A stretch of 64,000 bases of DNA from Chersky-840 sp963811775 (GTDB lineage Bacteria; Actinomycetota; Acidimicrobiia; Acidimicrobiales; UBA8190): NCBI GenBank assembly GCA_963811775.1, contig CAWESO010000010.1:186001-250000 (forward strand), in the 5' to 3' direction. Of the stretch, positions 1 through 8,678 are shown piece by piece. Under the pieces are notes generated by a model that was given only the letters and a program-made list of their open reading frames with translations, did not search any database and was not told the DNA's origin. A program made the translations under genes and the position numbers. Within the stretch, counting starts at the first letter, position 1, and every line of letters begins with the position of its first letter.

Positions 1-856
1 TCGCATCGTGGTTGCTGCGAGAGGTCCAGGAACATAGTTCGATCCACCAGGCGCAGAGCCGCCGGTAAGGGCGTCCCGTCAGACTCCTTGTCCGTAGGTC
101 GGCCCCGTGATCTCCGAAGGCACGTTGGTGCCGACGAAGCTGATCGTCTGGTGTGGTCACAGCGGGGGGTGCCCTGGGGGAGGTCGGCTGAGTCCGACCG
201 AACCCAGGGTCTCCCCTCTGCGTCGCCGCCAGCGTCTCGGTTCGCCTCGGAGCGGCACCGGTCGGTGTCACGAGTCAGTAATCGTGCAAGGGACCGGTCG
301 GGAGAGGCCGATGCGGCACCATCGCATCGGACTTGACGCTAGAGATGGCGGCCCCACCGAGGCTCGCAGTCAAGAGCGCCGAGGCCGAGCGGAGCGAGGT
401 CCCCACCGAGGCGGCGAGCGAAGCGAGCGCACTCTTGACGGCGAGTGTGGGGCCGCCAGGCTCCGACCGGTCCCGGTCAGTGTGACAGCTCAGTGGTATA
501 CGAAGACCACCCGGCGCCTCAGCAGCGGTGTCCGTAGCGCTCCGTCGTGCTCGGAGGCAACGTGATCGGTGGTCGTCGACTGTCGTCGTCGGTCACGGCG
601 TGGTGTCGGTGTGTGGCGTCGGTAGGCCCGTAGATTTGCTCAGGGGTAACTCCTGGTCGATCGGTGGCACTAGCCATCCCGCTTTCGGTTCCAGAGCCTT
701 AGACGAGAACACAGCGGGTCATTTTGTCCGTGACACAAGCCGATGAGGGCCGGGGCGGGGTCCGAGCAGGACACCGCTCCGAGGAAGGGCCAGGGACCCG
801 CACGACGGCAGGTTCATCGCCGTCGGGTGGGCAAGGCCCGCCCCAGCCCCGGCCCG
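1..856. other. Non-coding stretch downstream of the integrase
   Basis: I see no convincing gene here. The open frames are short, arginine-rich and overlap on both strands, as expected of shadow frames in high-GC DNA. The stretch holds a nested hairpin at about 172-209 (outer arms CCCTGGG and CCCAGGG, inner arms GGTCGG and CCGACC) and a long inverted repeat at 347-457 listed separately. No tRNA or other attachment-site gene was recognised next to the integrase. Confidence 0.5.
347..457. repeat. Long imperfect inverted repeat (hairpin)
   Basis: The arm GGCGGCCCCA at 347-356 is exactly complementary to TGGGGCCGCC at 448-457. Pairing continues inward, with mismatches, between CTCGCAGTCAAGAGCGC at about 363-379 and GCGCACTCTTGACGGCGAG at about 427-445. 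The loop is rich in GAGCG/AGCGAG motifs. It could fold as a large RNA hairpin or mark an element boundary; its role is unknown. Confidence 0.6.
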
Positions 857-2038
857 CTAGTCGAGAAACCGACTAGCTCGTTTGATGACGGTGGTGTCCA
901 TCGGCTCGAGATAGCTGCGCATCGTTGTCGCTGGGTCGGTGTGTCCGAGTACCCGCTGTATGTCGAGTAGGTCGAAGCGGTGCGCTCCGTCGTCGGTGGT
1001 GCTGTGGTGCAGGATGCTTGCAGCGCTGCGCCGCAAGTCGTGTGGTGCGACGTGTCCGAGGCCGGCTTGTTGCGCTCGGCGGGTGACGATGCGATAGAGC
1101 GTGCTCTTGTCGAGCGGTGTGGTGGCGTGCCAGTCGATCTGGCGAGTGCGGCCTCGTTGTGCGGTAGCGGGGATTTCTGGGAGCAACAAGGCGTGTTGGG
1201 GTCGTGGTGATGTGGCGTCGTCTGGACGCATAGTGTGCCAGCGTTTAATCGCTGCGCACACTGCGCCGCCCGTCTCTTGGCCAGCGACGTCAGACAGTAT
1301 CTGCTCTCCCAAGCTGAGCGTTAAGTACTCGCTCTCAAGGAGGTGTCGCTTTGGATCGGTGTTAGCGCTCGGCGTTGCGCCGAGATGTGAGCGACGTTGC
1401 TCTCCTGGTGCCGTGGCGTGGTGTGATCGCATGAGGAGCCAGCGTTGGATCGCAGTGCACAAGTTGTCGCCCGTCACCAGTGTCCTAGGGCGGTTCGCTT
1501 TGCCGATCCAGTGGACGTGTGGGAGGTGCGCCACGTGTTCGACTCGCAGGGTGGCGATCTCGGTCACCCGCATGCCCGCCAAGCCAAGTCGGATGATGAT
1601 CTCGTCTCGTAGTCCGGTGGGCGTGCCGTCTTGGCAGGTGGGCACGAGCTGTCCGAAGGCTTCGTCGTAGGTCAGGAAGCGTGCTGGGTTGTGGTGCTGG
1701 AGCTTCCCGTAGGTGCTCGGGTATTGCTTGGTGATGTTGGGGAGCAGGTCGGCGGGACTGGTGTCGATGAACCCTCGTTGGACGCACCAGCGCAGGAATG
1801 CCCGGGAGGTGGAGAGTCGGGCTCGGACGGAGTTGTTGGCGGTCGCTGCGGTGATCCAGGCCAGGAGTGTTCGGGTGTCGAGCTGCTCAGGGTGTGTGGT
1901 GGCGGTGTCCCGGAAGAGGGCCTGGAGGCGGCTCTGGATGCTCAGGCGGCCGTTGTGGCTGGCGAAGCGTTCGAGGTACTCGGCCAGGATTGCCGGTAGG
2001 TCCGGATTGATGGGCTGAGCTGCGGGAGCTACTCGCCT
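857..2038 (-). pseudogene. Tyrosine recombinase (phage-type integrase), start codon lost
   Basis: This is a site-specific DNA recombinase of the tyrosine recombinase family. The catalytic half shows the first arginine in GMRVTEIATLR, the HDLRR box, and LGHTDPATTMRSY with the nucleophile tyrosine. The frame stays open upstream of the GTG at 1645 to about 2050 and there encodes a normal N-terminal core-binding domain (for example RLSTSRAFLRWCVQRGF), but it contains no ATG, GTG or TTG. The 5' end therefore seems to have been cut off where it meets the DinB-like gene. A GTG-initiated product (857-1645, 262 aa) would lack the arm needed to clamp DNA. A segment around 1258-1459 looks like an inserted partial duplication: AIQRW...HHATAP and AIKRW...DDATSP occur in tandem, pushing the catalytic boxes apart. 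Probably inactive. Confidence 0.75.
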
Positions 2039-2039
2039 A

Positions 2040-2495
2040 TTACTCCTCGATCATGTGCACGTAGATCCACCGCAGGGACACGGGCTCGCCCTGTCTGAGT
2101 CCGGTGTCGTCGAGCGAGAGGTTGGCGGCTGCCTCCCGGCTGCGCTCGCATTCCTTGAGCCATGTCGCCAGGTCTCTCTCCCAGTCGGCGTCGTCGAGGG
2201 GAACCAGTTCGCTGTCCTCGACGGCAGGGTCGTACCAGATGGGCGGGGTGTCGGGCTCACGCAGGAGCGTTCGCCGGAACCAGCCCCGCTCGACCTCGGC
2301 CATGTGCCGCAGCAGGCCGTGCAGGGACAGCTTGGACGTGGGGATGGGCCTCGCCTTGCGATCGAGGTCGGAGACACCTTCGCACTTGAGCATCAAGGTG
2401 GCCCGGTGGAACTCGAGCCACCCTTCCAGCATGTCGCGTTCCTGGAGGACGTACGTCGGCTCGGCACGACGTGAATCGGTCAGGTCCTCGACCAT
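2040..2495 (-). CDS. DinB/DUF664-family protein, C-terminally truncated
   Basis: The 151-residue product resembles the DinB-like four-helix family (DUF664 type), which is related to mycothiol- or bacillithiol-dependent metal enzymes. Family-like segments are HGLLRHMAEVERGW and the terminal LRWIYVHMIEE. Family members normally continue for about 20 more residues (typically YARHNGHAD...), so this copy stops early, exactly where the integrase frame begins. The ATG at 2495 has a good ribosome-binding site (GGGAGGTGG). Only 36 bp separate the start codon from the left end of the insertion sequence at 2532, so the native promoter has probably been replaced. The function of the truncated protein is doubtful. 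Confidence 0.7.
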   Translation of the reverse strand: MVEDLTDSRRAEPTYVLQERDMLEGWLEFHRATLMLKCEGVSDLDRKARPIPTSKLSLHGLLRHMAEVERGWFRRTLLREPDTPPIWYDPAVEDSELVPLDDADWERDLATWLKECERSREAAANLSLDDTGLRQGEPVSLRWIYVHMIEE

Positions 2496-2531
2496 GTACC
2501 ACCTCCCGGGGATCGGATGCGCGGACCCAAT

Positions 2532-2555
2532 TTAATTTCAGACGTCTGGACATCG
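2532..2555 (+). repeat. Left terminal inverted repeat of the insertion sequence
   Basis: This 24-bp sequence pairs with 4827-4850 in inverted orientation with three mismatches. It lies 77 bp before the transposase GTG start and defines the left element boundary. Confidence 0.75.
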
Positions 2556-2631
2556 TGCCCAGGAGCTAGCGTCATAATTCATAGTGCAGATTGCCACCAC
2601 TTTGGAGACGGCATCCGGTTAAAATCAGAGC

Positions 2632-4822
2632 GTGGAAATCGGCCAGGATGCGCCCGTCGCCACACCGATGTTCGAGTACTCGGTGGTGCCGGGCACGCCC
2701 ATCGGCAAGCGCCTGACTCTCCTCGACTCCGGCGGGAAGCGGGCCGTGTTCTTCGGCTCGGTGGCCATCCAGATCTACGACGCCGACGACAAGGGCGCCG
2801 AAGCAGCGTGCATCGCCATGCTGTCGCCGCGCCGATCTGGCTTCCGACATTGACATCGCCGCTGCCTTCGGTTGCCATCGCAACACGGTGGCCCGGCTGG
2901 CCGGGCGCTTGGCCCACGATGGCCTGTCGGCGGTGATGCCGGCCAAGCGTGGACCGAAAGGTCCGCACAAGGTGACGCCCGAGGTTCGACGTGTCATCGA
3001 AGGAGAAGGAGCCGGCCTCGGTCCGACCGCCCTCGTGCGACTGGTCGCCGAACGGACCAGTGTCGTGCTGTCGACGTCGCATGCCCGGCGCCTGGCCGGG
3101 CCCGGTGCCGTGCAGCCCGAGCTGGCAGCCGTTGCCGACGAAGAAGACGAAGAAGAGGCGAGCGAGAGCGAAGTACCGGCAGCGGTCGTTTTTCCACCGG
3201 AACCCGGGTCCGACGCGTCGGACGACGATCCGCCGGTCATCGTGCCGCGTCATGTGCGAGGGCAATACATGGGCCTGGCCTTGTACTACCCCGCTCTGGC
3301 CGCGCTCGGCCTCGTCGACGTGTCGCGCAAACTCTTCCGCCTACCCAATTCGGAGCGCTTCGGGGTGCGGGCGGTGTTCAGCACCCTGTTCTTCATGACG
3401 CTTCTGGCCCGCACCACGGTGGAGTCGGCCAAGCACCTGCGCCGGGCCGAGTTCGGTGCGCTGGTGGGAACCGGTCGGGCCCCGGCGGTGAAGACCCTTC
3501 GTCGCAAGCTCTGCGAGCTGGTGGCCCAGGGAAAGGCGTCGGAGCTCGGCACCGCCCTGGCCCGCCGGTGGGTGGAGACCGGGGTCATCGAGAGCGCCTA
3601 TCTCTACGTCGACGGTCACATGAAGGTCTACTCCGGCAAACGCCACCTCCAGGAGGTCTGGAACTCCCAACGACGCATGCCCCTGCCCGCCGTGCATAGC
3701 TACTTCGTGGGTGATCTCCAGGGTCGGCCGTTGCTGTTTCTGACCGAGGAGCTCTCGGCCAACCTGGCCAAGGCCATGCCCCGGGTCATAGAGGCCATAC
3801 GAGAAGTGCTCGGCGACCGGCGCTTCACCGTCATCTTCGACCGCGGCGGCTTCGACGGGAAGCTGTTCACGTGGCTCACCAAGGAGAAGATCGACTTCAT
3901 CACCTACCAGCGCGGCAACGTCTCGCTGCCCGAGGACTCCTTCACTCGCCGGGAGACTCGTTTCGAGGGCCGCCGAGTGCGCTTCAGGGCCACCGAGGAC
4001 AAGGTGCACATCGGGAAATCGGGGCCGTGGCGCCGCATCGTGGTGCGCACCAAAGACGGGCACCAGACCCCCATCCTCACCAACATCGCCTCGTCTTTGT
4101 CTCCGGCCCGCATCTGCTGCTTGATGTTCGCCCGCTGGCGCCAAGAGAACTTCTTCAAGTACATGGGCGAGCACCACGGCCTGGACACCCTCGTGAGCTA
4201 CGGGGCCGACGAAGCCGATCCCACCACGCTCGTCCCCAATCCCGAACGCAAGCGCCTCGACCGCTTGATCGCCGACCTGCGACGCCAGGCGGCCAAGCTC
4301 AAGGAGGAACTGGGCGACGTCCTGCTTGACGAACCCCGGGAGCAGAGTCGAAGCGCCCACGGCCTAAAGGTGTCCCAAGGCGGTGCGGTGTCCCGGCTCC
4401 GGGCGCTCGAAAAGCAGATCGCCGACGCCGTCGACAGTCGGCACCCTTTGCCGGCCAAGGTGCCCCTGGCTCAGTCAGGCAAGCGTCGCCACGTAATGCG
4501 CCTCGAACACAAAGCCATCATCGACCGCGTCAAGGTCACCGCCTACAACGCCGAAGAGTGGTTGCTCGACCGACTCGTCCAGCATTACCGCAACCCTCAT
4601 GACGTGCGCGATCTCTTGCGCTCCTTTGCCCAGCTGTCCGGCGAGATACGGACGACTGGTGGCGTGGTCGAGGTCACCCTCGATCCGCCCGACACCCCCA
4701 TCCACCGTCGCGCCCTTGAAGGGCTGGTCGATGATCTGACCAGCCTCGGGGCCACGTTCCCAGGCACCGACGTTCCCGTCAGATACCGGGTGGCGGTGCA
4801 CCGATCAGGGGTGGCTGCGTGA
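2632..4822 (+). CDS. DDE transposase, split by one frameshift
   Basis: Two overlapping frames together give a transposase of about 729 residues. Frame one (2632-2853, GTG start) encodes the N-terminus. A second frame, open before 2888 and ending at 4822, encodes a helix-turn-helix (IAAAFGCHRNTVARL) and the catalytic domain. Numbered from the GTG at 2888, the likely acidic triad is Asp242 (YVDGH), Asp318 (VIFDRGGF) and Glu420 (RWRQENFF). Removing one C near 2829 in tcgccgcgcc restores a continuous protein (...AMLSRADLAS...). There is no A-rich slippery heptamer, so programmed frameshifting is not favoured. A mutation or sequencing error is more likely. The C-terminal third is charged and partly coiled-coil-like. 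Confidence 0.75.
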
Positions 4823-4826
4823 CCCC

Positions 4827-4850
4827 CGATGTCCAGACCTCTGAAGTTAG
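4827..4850 (-). repeat. Right terminal inverted repeat of the insertion sequence
   Basis: This is the inverted partner of 2532-2555 (21 of 24 positions). It begins five bases after the transposase stop codon and ends 39 bp from the dipZ stop codon. Confidence 0.75.
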
Positions 4851-4889
4851 ATGGCGCCCGGTCCGTCGCGACGCGGGGACCGCCCCCGA

Positions 4890-6746
4890 TCAACCAAAGG
4901 TGAAGTCGTAGGCGTCCACCCCGGGCGACACGTCGAGCACGATGGTGGCGGACTCGTACTCCGTCGACGACACCAGGGTGTAGAGCCGGGGGATGCCCGA
5001 GACCTCGAAGGTGTGGGTGTGCGTTCCCACCGTGGTCTTGACCGTGCCCATTCCCCCTATGACCAGGTACACGTCGTTGGCCTGGAAGGAGAGCTCGATC
5101 CGGGCGTTCGCACCGGCGGTGATTTTCTCCGGGCCCACCGTCCACGTGCCTGAGAAGGCCAGGTAGTCGGGGGGAAGGGACCCGGGGAACTTGTATACCG
5201 CAGGATGGTCCTCGGTGATGCTGGCGCCGTCGAAGTTGGGGAGCCCGTACTTGTACCCCAGGTACGACTCCGGTGTCTGCGCCGTCGTGGGGGTCTTGTC
5301 GAGGATGTCGGTGCGCGGCGGGAGCTTCACCTTCGGGTTGGCGTCGACCAGGAGCGTGCGGATGAGGGACTCGGTGGTGCCGTAGTCGCCTTCTCCGAAC
5401 ATGGCGTGGCGCACCTGACCGGTGGCGTCGATGAGATACTCGGCCGGCCACGAGTCGTTCTGGTAGGCGTCCCAGGTCTTGTAGCCGTTGTCCACGGCGA
5501 TCGGGTAGGCCACGCCGAGCTGCTTGGCCGCCGCCGACACGTTCGACACCACGTGCTCGAAGGCGAACTCCGGCGTGTGCACGCCCACGATCTCGAGCCC
5601 ATAGGCGTGGTACCGGGCGTACCACGCCTCGACGTGGGGCAGCGACCGCTGGCAATTGATGCACGAATAGGTCCAGAAGTCGACGAGCACGACCTTGCCC
5701 TTGAGCGACGCCAGGGACAGCGGGCGGTCCCCGGCGGTGTTGAGCCACGCCGCGATGCCCTGGAAGTTGGGAGCGGCGCCGCAGTCCTCGAGGGAGGACA
5801 GCCCGGGCGCACAACTCCCGAGCTTGCCCGACTTCTTCTCACCGGTGAGCGAGGCCAACTGCTTGGTGGCATAGGCACTGCCCTCGATGTGGCCCTGGAG
5901 GGCGTGGGTGTAGCCAGGCACCACCCGCTGCAGGCCGTCGGTGACGTTGAAGGCGATCAGCAACGTCATGGCCAGCAGCACGACGCCGCCGACCTGGCGA
6001 GCCAACGCGGCGCGCGACCGGATGGCGCTCACGCGTTCGGACACGCGCTGGCCGGCGAGCGCGACCGCCAGCAGAGGGACCGACGCCCCCAGGGCGAAGT
6101 CGACGGTGAGCACGACCGATCCGAAGCCGACCCGGTGGTTGGCACTCACCACCGAGATGGCGGTGAGCACCGGCCCCGCACAGGGAACGAAGAGCGCGCC
6201 CAGCCCGAGGCCGAGCACGAACCCCCCGGTGTTGCCGTTGGGCTGGCGCCGCCCCACCCGGGCGAAGGGGCGTTCGAGGAGATGGCCCAGTGGCGGGACG
6301 ATGAGGCCGGCCGCCACCACCCCGAGGACCACGAGGCCGGCGTCTCGCAGGAAGTCCTGGGGCAGGCCGATGGCACTGAGCAGGGACGAGCCCACCAGGG
6401 TGACGACGCTGAAGCTGACGACGAGGCCCACCACCACGGCAAAGGCGCGGTAGCTGCGTCCCGGGGCGCGATCGTCGCGAACCACACGCGCCGCGCCCGG
6501 GCGCTGGGGGCGTGGCGCCACGCGCAGCGTGTCGCCCGAGCCCCGGGTGCCCGCCGGGGTCCGGCGCGGCGTCGCGTCGGGCGAAACCTCCGACGGCTCC
6601 GACGGCTCCGACGGCTCGGTCGTCGCATCCTCGGTCCTCGGCGTCGTGGCCCCGGCCACCAGCACGACGGGGAGGACGGGGAGGATGCACGGTGAGATGC
6701 CGGCGATGATCCCCGCCACGAACCCGATGACGTACAGCAGGAGCAC
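4890..6746 (-). CDS. dipZ: DipZ-type cytochrome c biogenesis/thioredoxin fusion protein
   Basis: This 618-residue membrane protein would pass reducing equivalents across the membrane to extracytoplasmic thiols. The N-terminal region of about 270 residues is CcdA/DsbD-like, with several membrane helices and conserved cysteines in AGISPCILP and LFVPCAGP. An unusually long hydrophilic loop (about residues 35-95, with a PSEPSEPSEV repeat) splits the helices. A thioredoxin-like domain follows with the redox motif Cys362-Ile-Asn-Cys365 (FWTYSCINC). The C-terminal beta-rich DipZ domain ends in AYDFTFG, as in mycobacterial DipZ, so the 3' end is complete even though the insertion sequence lies only 39 bp away. 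GTG start at 6746; a GGAGGAAGG motif lies somewhat far upstream. Confidence 0.88.
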   Translation of the reverse strand: MLLLYVIGFVAGIIAGISPCILPVLPVVLVAGATTPRTEDATTEPSEPSEPSEVSPDATPRRTPAGTRGSGDTLRVAPRPQRPGAARVVRDDRAPGRSYRAFAVVVGLVVSFSVVTLVGSSLLSAIGLPQDFLRDAGLVVLGVVAAGLIVPPLGHLLERPFARVGRRQPNGNTGGFVLGLGLGALFVPCAGPVLTAISVVSANHRVGFGSVVLTVDFALGASVPLLAVALAGQRVSERVSAIRSRAALARQVGGVVLLAMTLLIAFNVTDGLQRVVPGYTHALQGHIEGSAYATKQLASLTGEKKSGKLGSCAPGLSSLEDCGAAPNFQGIAAWLNTAGDRPLSLASLKGKVVLVDFWTYSCINCQRSLPHVEAWYARYHAYGLEIVGVHTPEFAFEHVVSNVSAAAKQLGVAYPIAVDNGYKTWDAYQNDSWPAEYLIDATGQVRHAMFGEGDYGTTESLIRTLLVDANPKVKLPPRTDILDKTPTTAQTPESYLGYKYGLPNFDGASITEDHPAVYKFPGSLPPDYLAFSGTWTVGPEKITAGANARIELSFQANDVYLVIGGMGTVKTTVGTHTHTFEVSGIPRLYTLVSSTEYESATIVLDVSPGVDAYDFTFG

Positions 6747-6872
6747 GGCCCGGCGTACCTTCCTCCGGGGCCACTCGGCTTCCGGGTACTGCCATCGTAC
6801 GAACGTGCGCTTCGAAAGAGACGTCGCGCGCGGTGGCGCGCTATGCCCGTGCCGATGCCCGACGCCGTTCGG

Positions 6873-8390
6873 TCAGCCCTCGGGCTCGGCCCACCGCAGT
6901 GAACGTTGCACGGCGTGGCGCCACCCGTCGTAGGCGCCGTCCGCGGCCAGCGCGCTGGCCTGTGCCTCGAATTGCGACTCCAGGGACCACATCGACTCGA
7001 GCTCCGCGAACGACGTCCACACGCCCTCGGCCAAGCCGGCAAGCGTGGCCGCCCCCAACGCGGTCGTCTCGGTCGTGGCCGGGCGGGCCACGGGCACGCG
7101 CACCTGGTCCGCTTGGACCTGCAGCAGTAGATCCAGCACGGCGGCGCCGCCGTCGACCCGTAACGCCGACAGGCTGGCACCGGCGCGGCTCATGGCGTCC
7201 ACGACGTCGCGGACCTGATACGCCATGGCCTCGATCACGGCGCGGGCGATGTGCGCCGCGCCGATCCCGCGCGACAGGCCGGTGATCGTCCCCCGTGCAT
7301 AGGGGTCCCACCACGGGCTGCCGAGCCCGGTGAAGGCGGGCACCACGTAGACGCCTTCGCTGTCCTCTACCCGCAGGGCCAGGGGCCCGATGCCCGCCGC
7401 GTCGTCGATGAGCCCGAGCCCGTCGCGCAGCCACTGGACCGCGGCCCCGGTGACGAACACCGCCCCCTCGAGCGCGTAGGCCACCGGTGACGAGCCGCCG
7501 TGCTCGCCGAGGTCCCAGGCCACGGTGGTGAGCAGCCCCTCCGTCGGTGGCGGGCAACGCTCGCCCACGTTCAGCAGGACGAAGCTCCCCGTCCCGTAGG
7601 TCACCTTGGCCATGCCCGGCGCCAGGCAGGCCTGGCCGAAGAGCGCGGCGTGCTGGTCGCCGGCCACGCCGCTCACGGGCACGCCCGCCACCGCCGATGC
7701 CTCGCCGAGCGTGCCGCGCACCACGCCGATGCGCCCGCACGAGGGGAACACGTCGGGGAGCGCGGCACGCGGCACGCCGAAGATGCCGCACAGCTCGTCG
7801 GACCAGGCGCGCGCGACGATGTCGTAGAGCAAGGTGCGCGACGCGTTGGTGGCGTCGGTGGCGAAGACCCCGCCGTCGGTCCCCCCGGTGAGGTTCCAGA
7901 TCAACCAGGCGTCCACCGTCCCGAGTGCGAGGTCGTCGGTGACCTCGACCCCACCCGGCCCGAGGAGCCATTCCATCTTCGTGCCCGAGAAATACGGGTC
8001 GAGCACGAGCCCCGTTCGGGCCCGCACCACGGGCAGGTGTCCCTCGGCGCGCAGCTGGTCGCAGCGCTCCGCGGTGCGACGGTCCTGCCACACGATGGCG
8101 CGATGCAGGGGGCGACCGGTGGTGCGGTCCCAGGCGACGACGGTCTCCCGCTGGTTGGTGATGCCGATGGCGGCCACCGTGGTGCCCCGCTCGGCCTGCC
8201 GTCGGGCCACGTCGCCCACGGTGGTCTGCACCGATTCCCAGATCTCGGCGGGGTCGTGCTCGACCCAGCCGGGTCGGGGGTAGTGCTGGGTGAGCTCGCG
8301 GTACGAAACGTCGATGACGGCCCCGGACTCGTCGACGCCGAGGGCCCGGACACCGGTCGTCCCCGCATCGATGGCGATCACGCAGGCCAC
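6873..8390 (-). CDS. glpK: Glycerol kinase
   Basis: This FGGY-family carbohydrate kinase of 505 residues would phosphorylate glycerol to sn-glycerol 3-phosphate with ATP in the cytoplasm. It begins with the phosphate-binding IAIDAGTTGVRALGVD. The glycerol-kinase signatures are GITNQRETVVAWDR, WQDRRTAERCD and GLGSPWWDPYARGTITGL, and the length is normal for GlpK. The GTG at 8390 is the natural start at the family N-terminus. No glycerol facilitator or glpD gene is adjacent, so the gene stands alone, divergent from the ribonucleotide reductase gene with a 288-bp gap. Confidence 0.92.
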   Translation of the reverse strand: MACVIAIDAGTTGVRALGVDESGAVIDVSYRELTQHYPRPGWVEHDPAEIWESVQTTVGDVARRQAERGTTVAAIGITNQRETVVAWDRTTGRPLHRAIVWQDRRTAERCDQLRAEGHLPVVRARTGLVLDPYFSGTKMEWLLGPGGVEVTDDLALGTVDAWLIWNLTGGTDGGVFATDATNASRTLLYDIVARAWSDELCGIFGVPRAALPDVFPSCGRIGVVRGTLGEASAVAGVPVSGVAGDQHAALFGQACLAPGMAKVTYGTGSFVLLNVGERCPPPTEGLLTTVAWDLGEHGGSSPVAYALEGAVFVTGAAVQWLRDGLGLIDDAAGIGPLALRVEDSEGVYVVPAFTGLGSPWWDPYARGTITGLSRGIGAAHIARAVIEAMAYQVRDVVDAMSRAGASLSALRVDGGAAVLDLLLQVQADQVRVPVARPATTETTALGAATLAGLAEGVWTSFAELESMWSLESQFEAQASALAADGAYDGWRHAVQRSLRWAEPEG

Positions 8391-8513
8391 GGATCGGGAC
8401 CCTACCGGTGGCCCCAGGCGTGGCCCGGGAGCGACCGGACCGAGCCCCCGACGGCCCCGGGTGCAAACCTTCGCGAACGGGTCGCGACCAGGGCTGACGT
8501 GCAGCGAAACCCG

Positions 8514-8543
8514 TTGACACTTTCGTAACTACAGTGCTGTAAT
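8514..8543 (+). promoter_or_regulatory. Predicted sigma-70-type promoter of the ribonucleotide reductase gene
   Basis: A perfect -35 hexamer TTGACA at 8514-8519 is followed after 18 bp by TGTAAT at 8538-8543, one base from the -10 consensus. The -10 overlaps an interrupted palindrome TACAG-TG-CTGTA (8530-8541), a possible repressor operator. Transcription would give a leader of about 130 nt before the ATG at 8679. Confidence 0.6.
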
Positions 8544-8561
8544 GTCCCCTGCATCTGGTAG

Positions 8562-8631
8562 GCCCTTCAGGGCAGACCACAACATCTTGTGGTCTGAGGG
8601 GGGAGAAGGGCCGGGGGGCCCGGTCGTCTCC
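8562..8631 (+). promoter_or_regulatory. Structured mRNA leader with three consecutive hairpins
   Basis: Three back-to-back hairpins lie between the predicted promoter and the reductase start. The first is GCCC-TTCA-GGGC at 8562-8573. The second is a perfect 10-bp stem CAGACCACAA-CATC-TTGTGGTCTG at 8573-8596. The third has arms GGGCC and GGCCC at 8608-8621 inside an outer GGAGA/TCTCC pair (8602-8606 and 8627-8631). No B12-box of the classical cobalamin riboswitch is visible. Attenuation or another RNA control of this B12-dependent enzyme is possible but unproven. Confidence 0.5.
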
Positions 8632-8678
8632 TGAGGGTCGAGACATACGCTGGGAACCAACGAAAGGGAACAACGATC

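Larger units (their letters stand above)
2532..4850 (+). mobile_element. Insertion sequence with terminal inverted repeats, about 2.3 kb
   Basis: The element is delimited by 24-bp inverted repeats at 2532-2555 and 4827-4850, which match at 21 of 24 positions (shared core CAGA, then GTCTGGACATCG). One DDE transposase gene fills the interior. A dinucleotide AT flanks both sides (2530-2531 and 4851-4852) and may be a 2-bp target duplication, but this is weak evidence. The family was not assigned with confidence. It sits between the truncated DinB-like gene and dipZ. Confidence 0.8.

Noticed and set aside
2820..2835. Programmed ribosomal frameshift in the transposase
   Set aside because: The site tcgccgcgcc has no slippery heptamer or stimulatory structure, so a mutation or base-calling error is the simpler explanation.
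1..4850. Prophage or complete integrative element
   Set aside because: Only a damaged integrase and one insertion sequence are present. No structural phage, excisionase, replication or conjugation genes are seen in the window.
8527..8545. NrdR box before nrdJ
   Set aside because: The palindrome TACAG-TG-CTGTA does not match the NrdR consensus (ACACwATATwGTGT-like), and there is no second copy at the usual spacing.
8545..8678. Cobalamin riboswitch before nrdJ
   Set aside because: The leader has strong hairpins but no recognisable B12-box, so I list it only as a structured leader.
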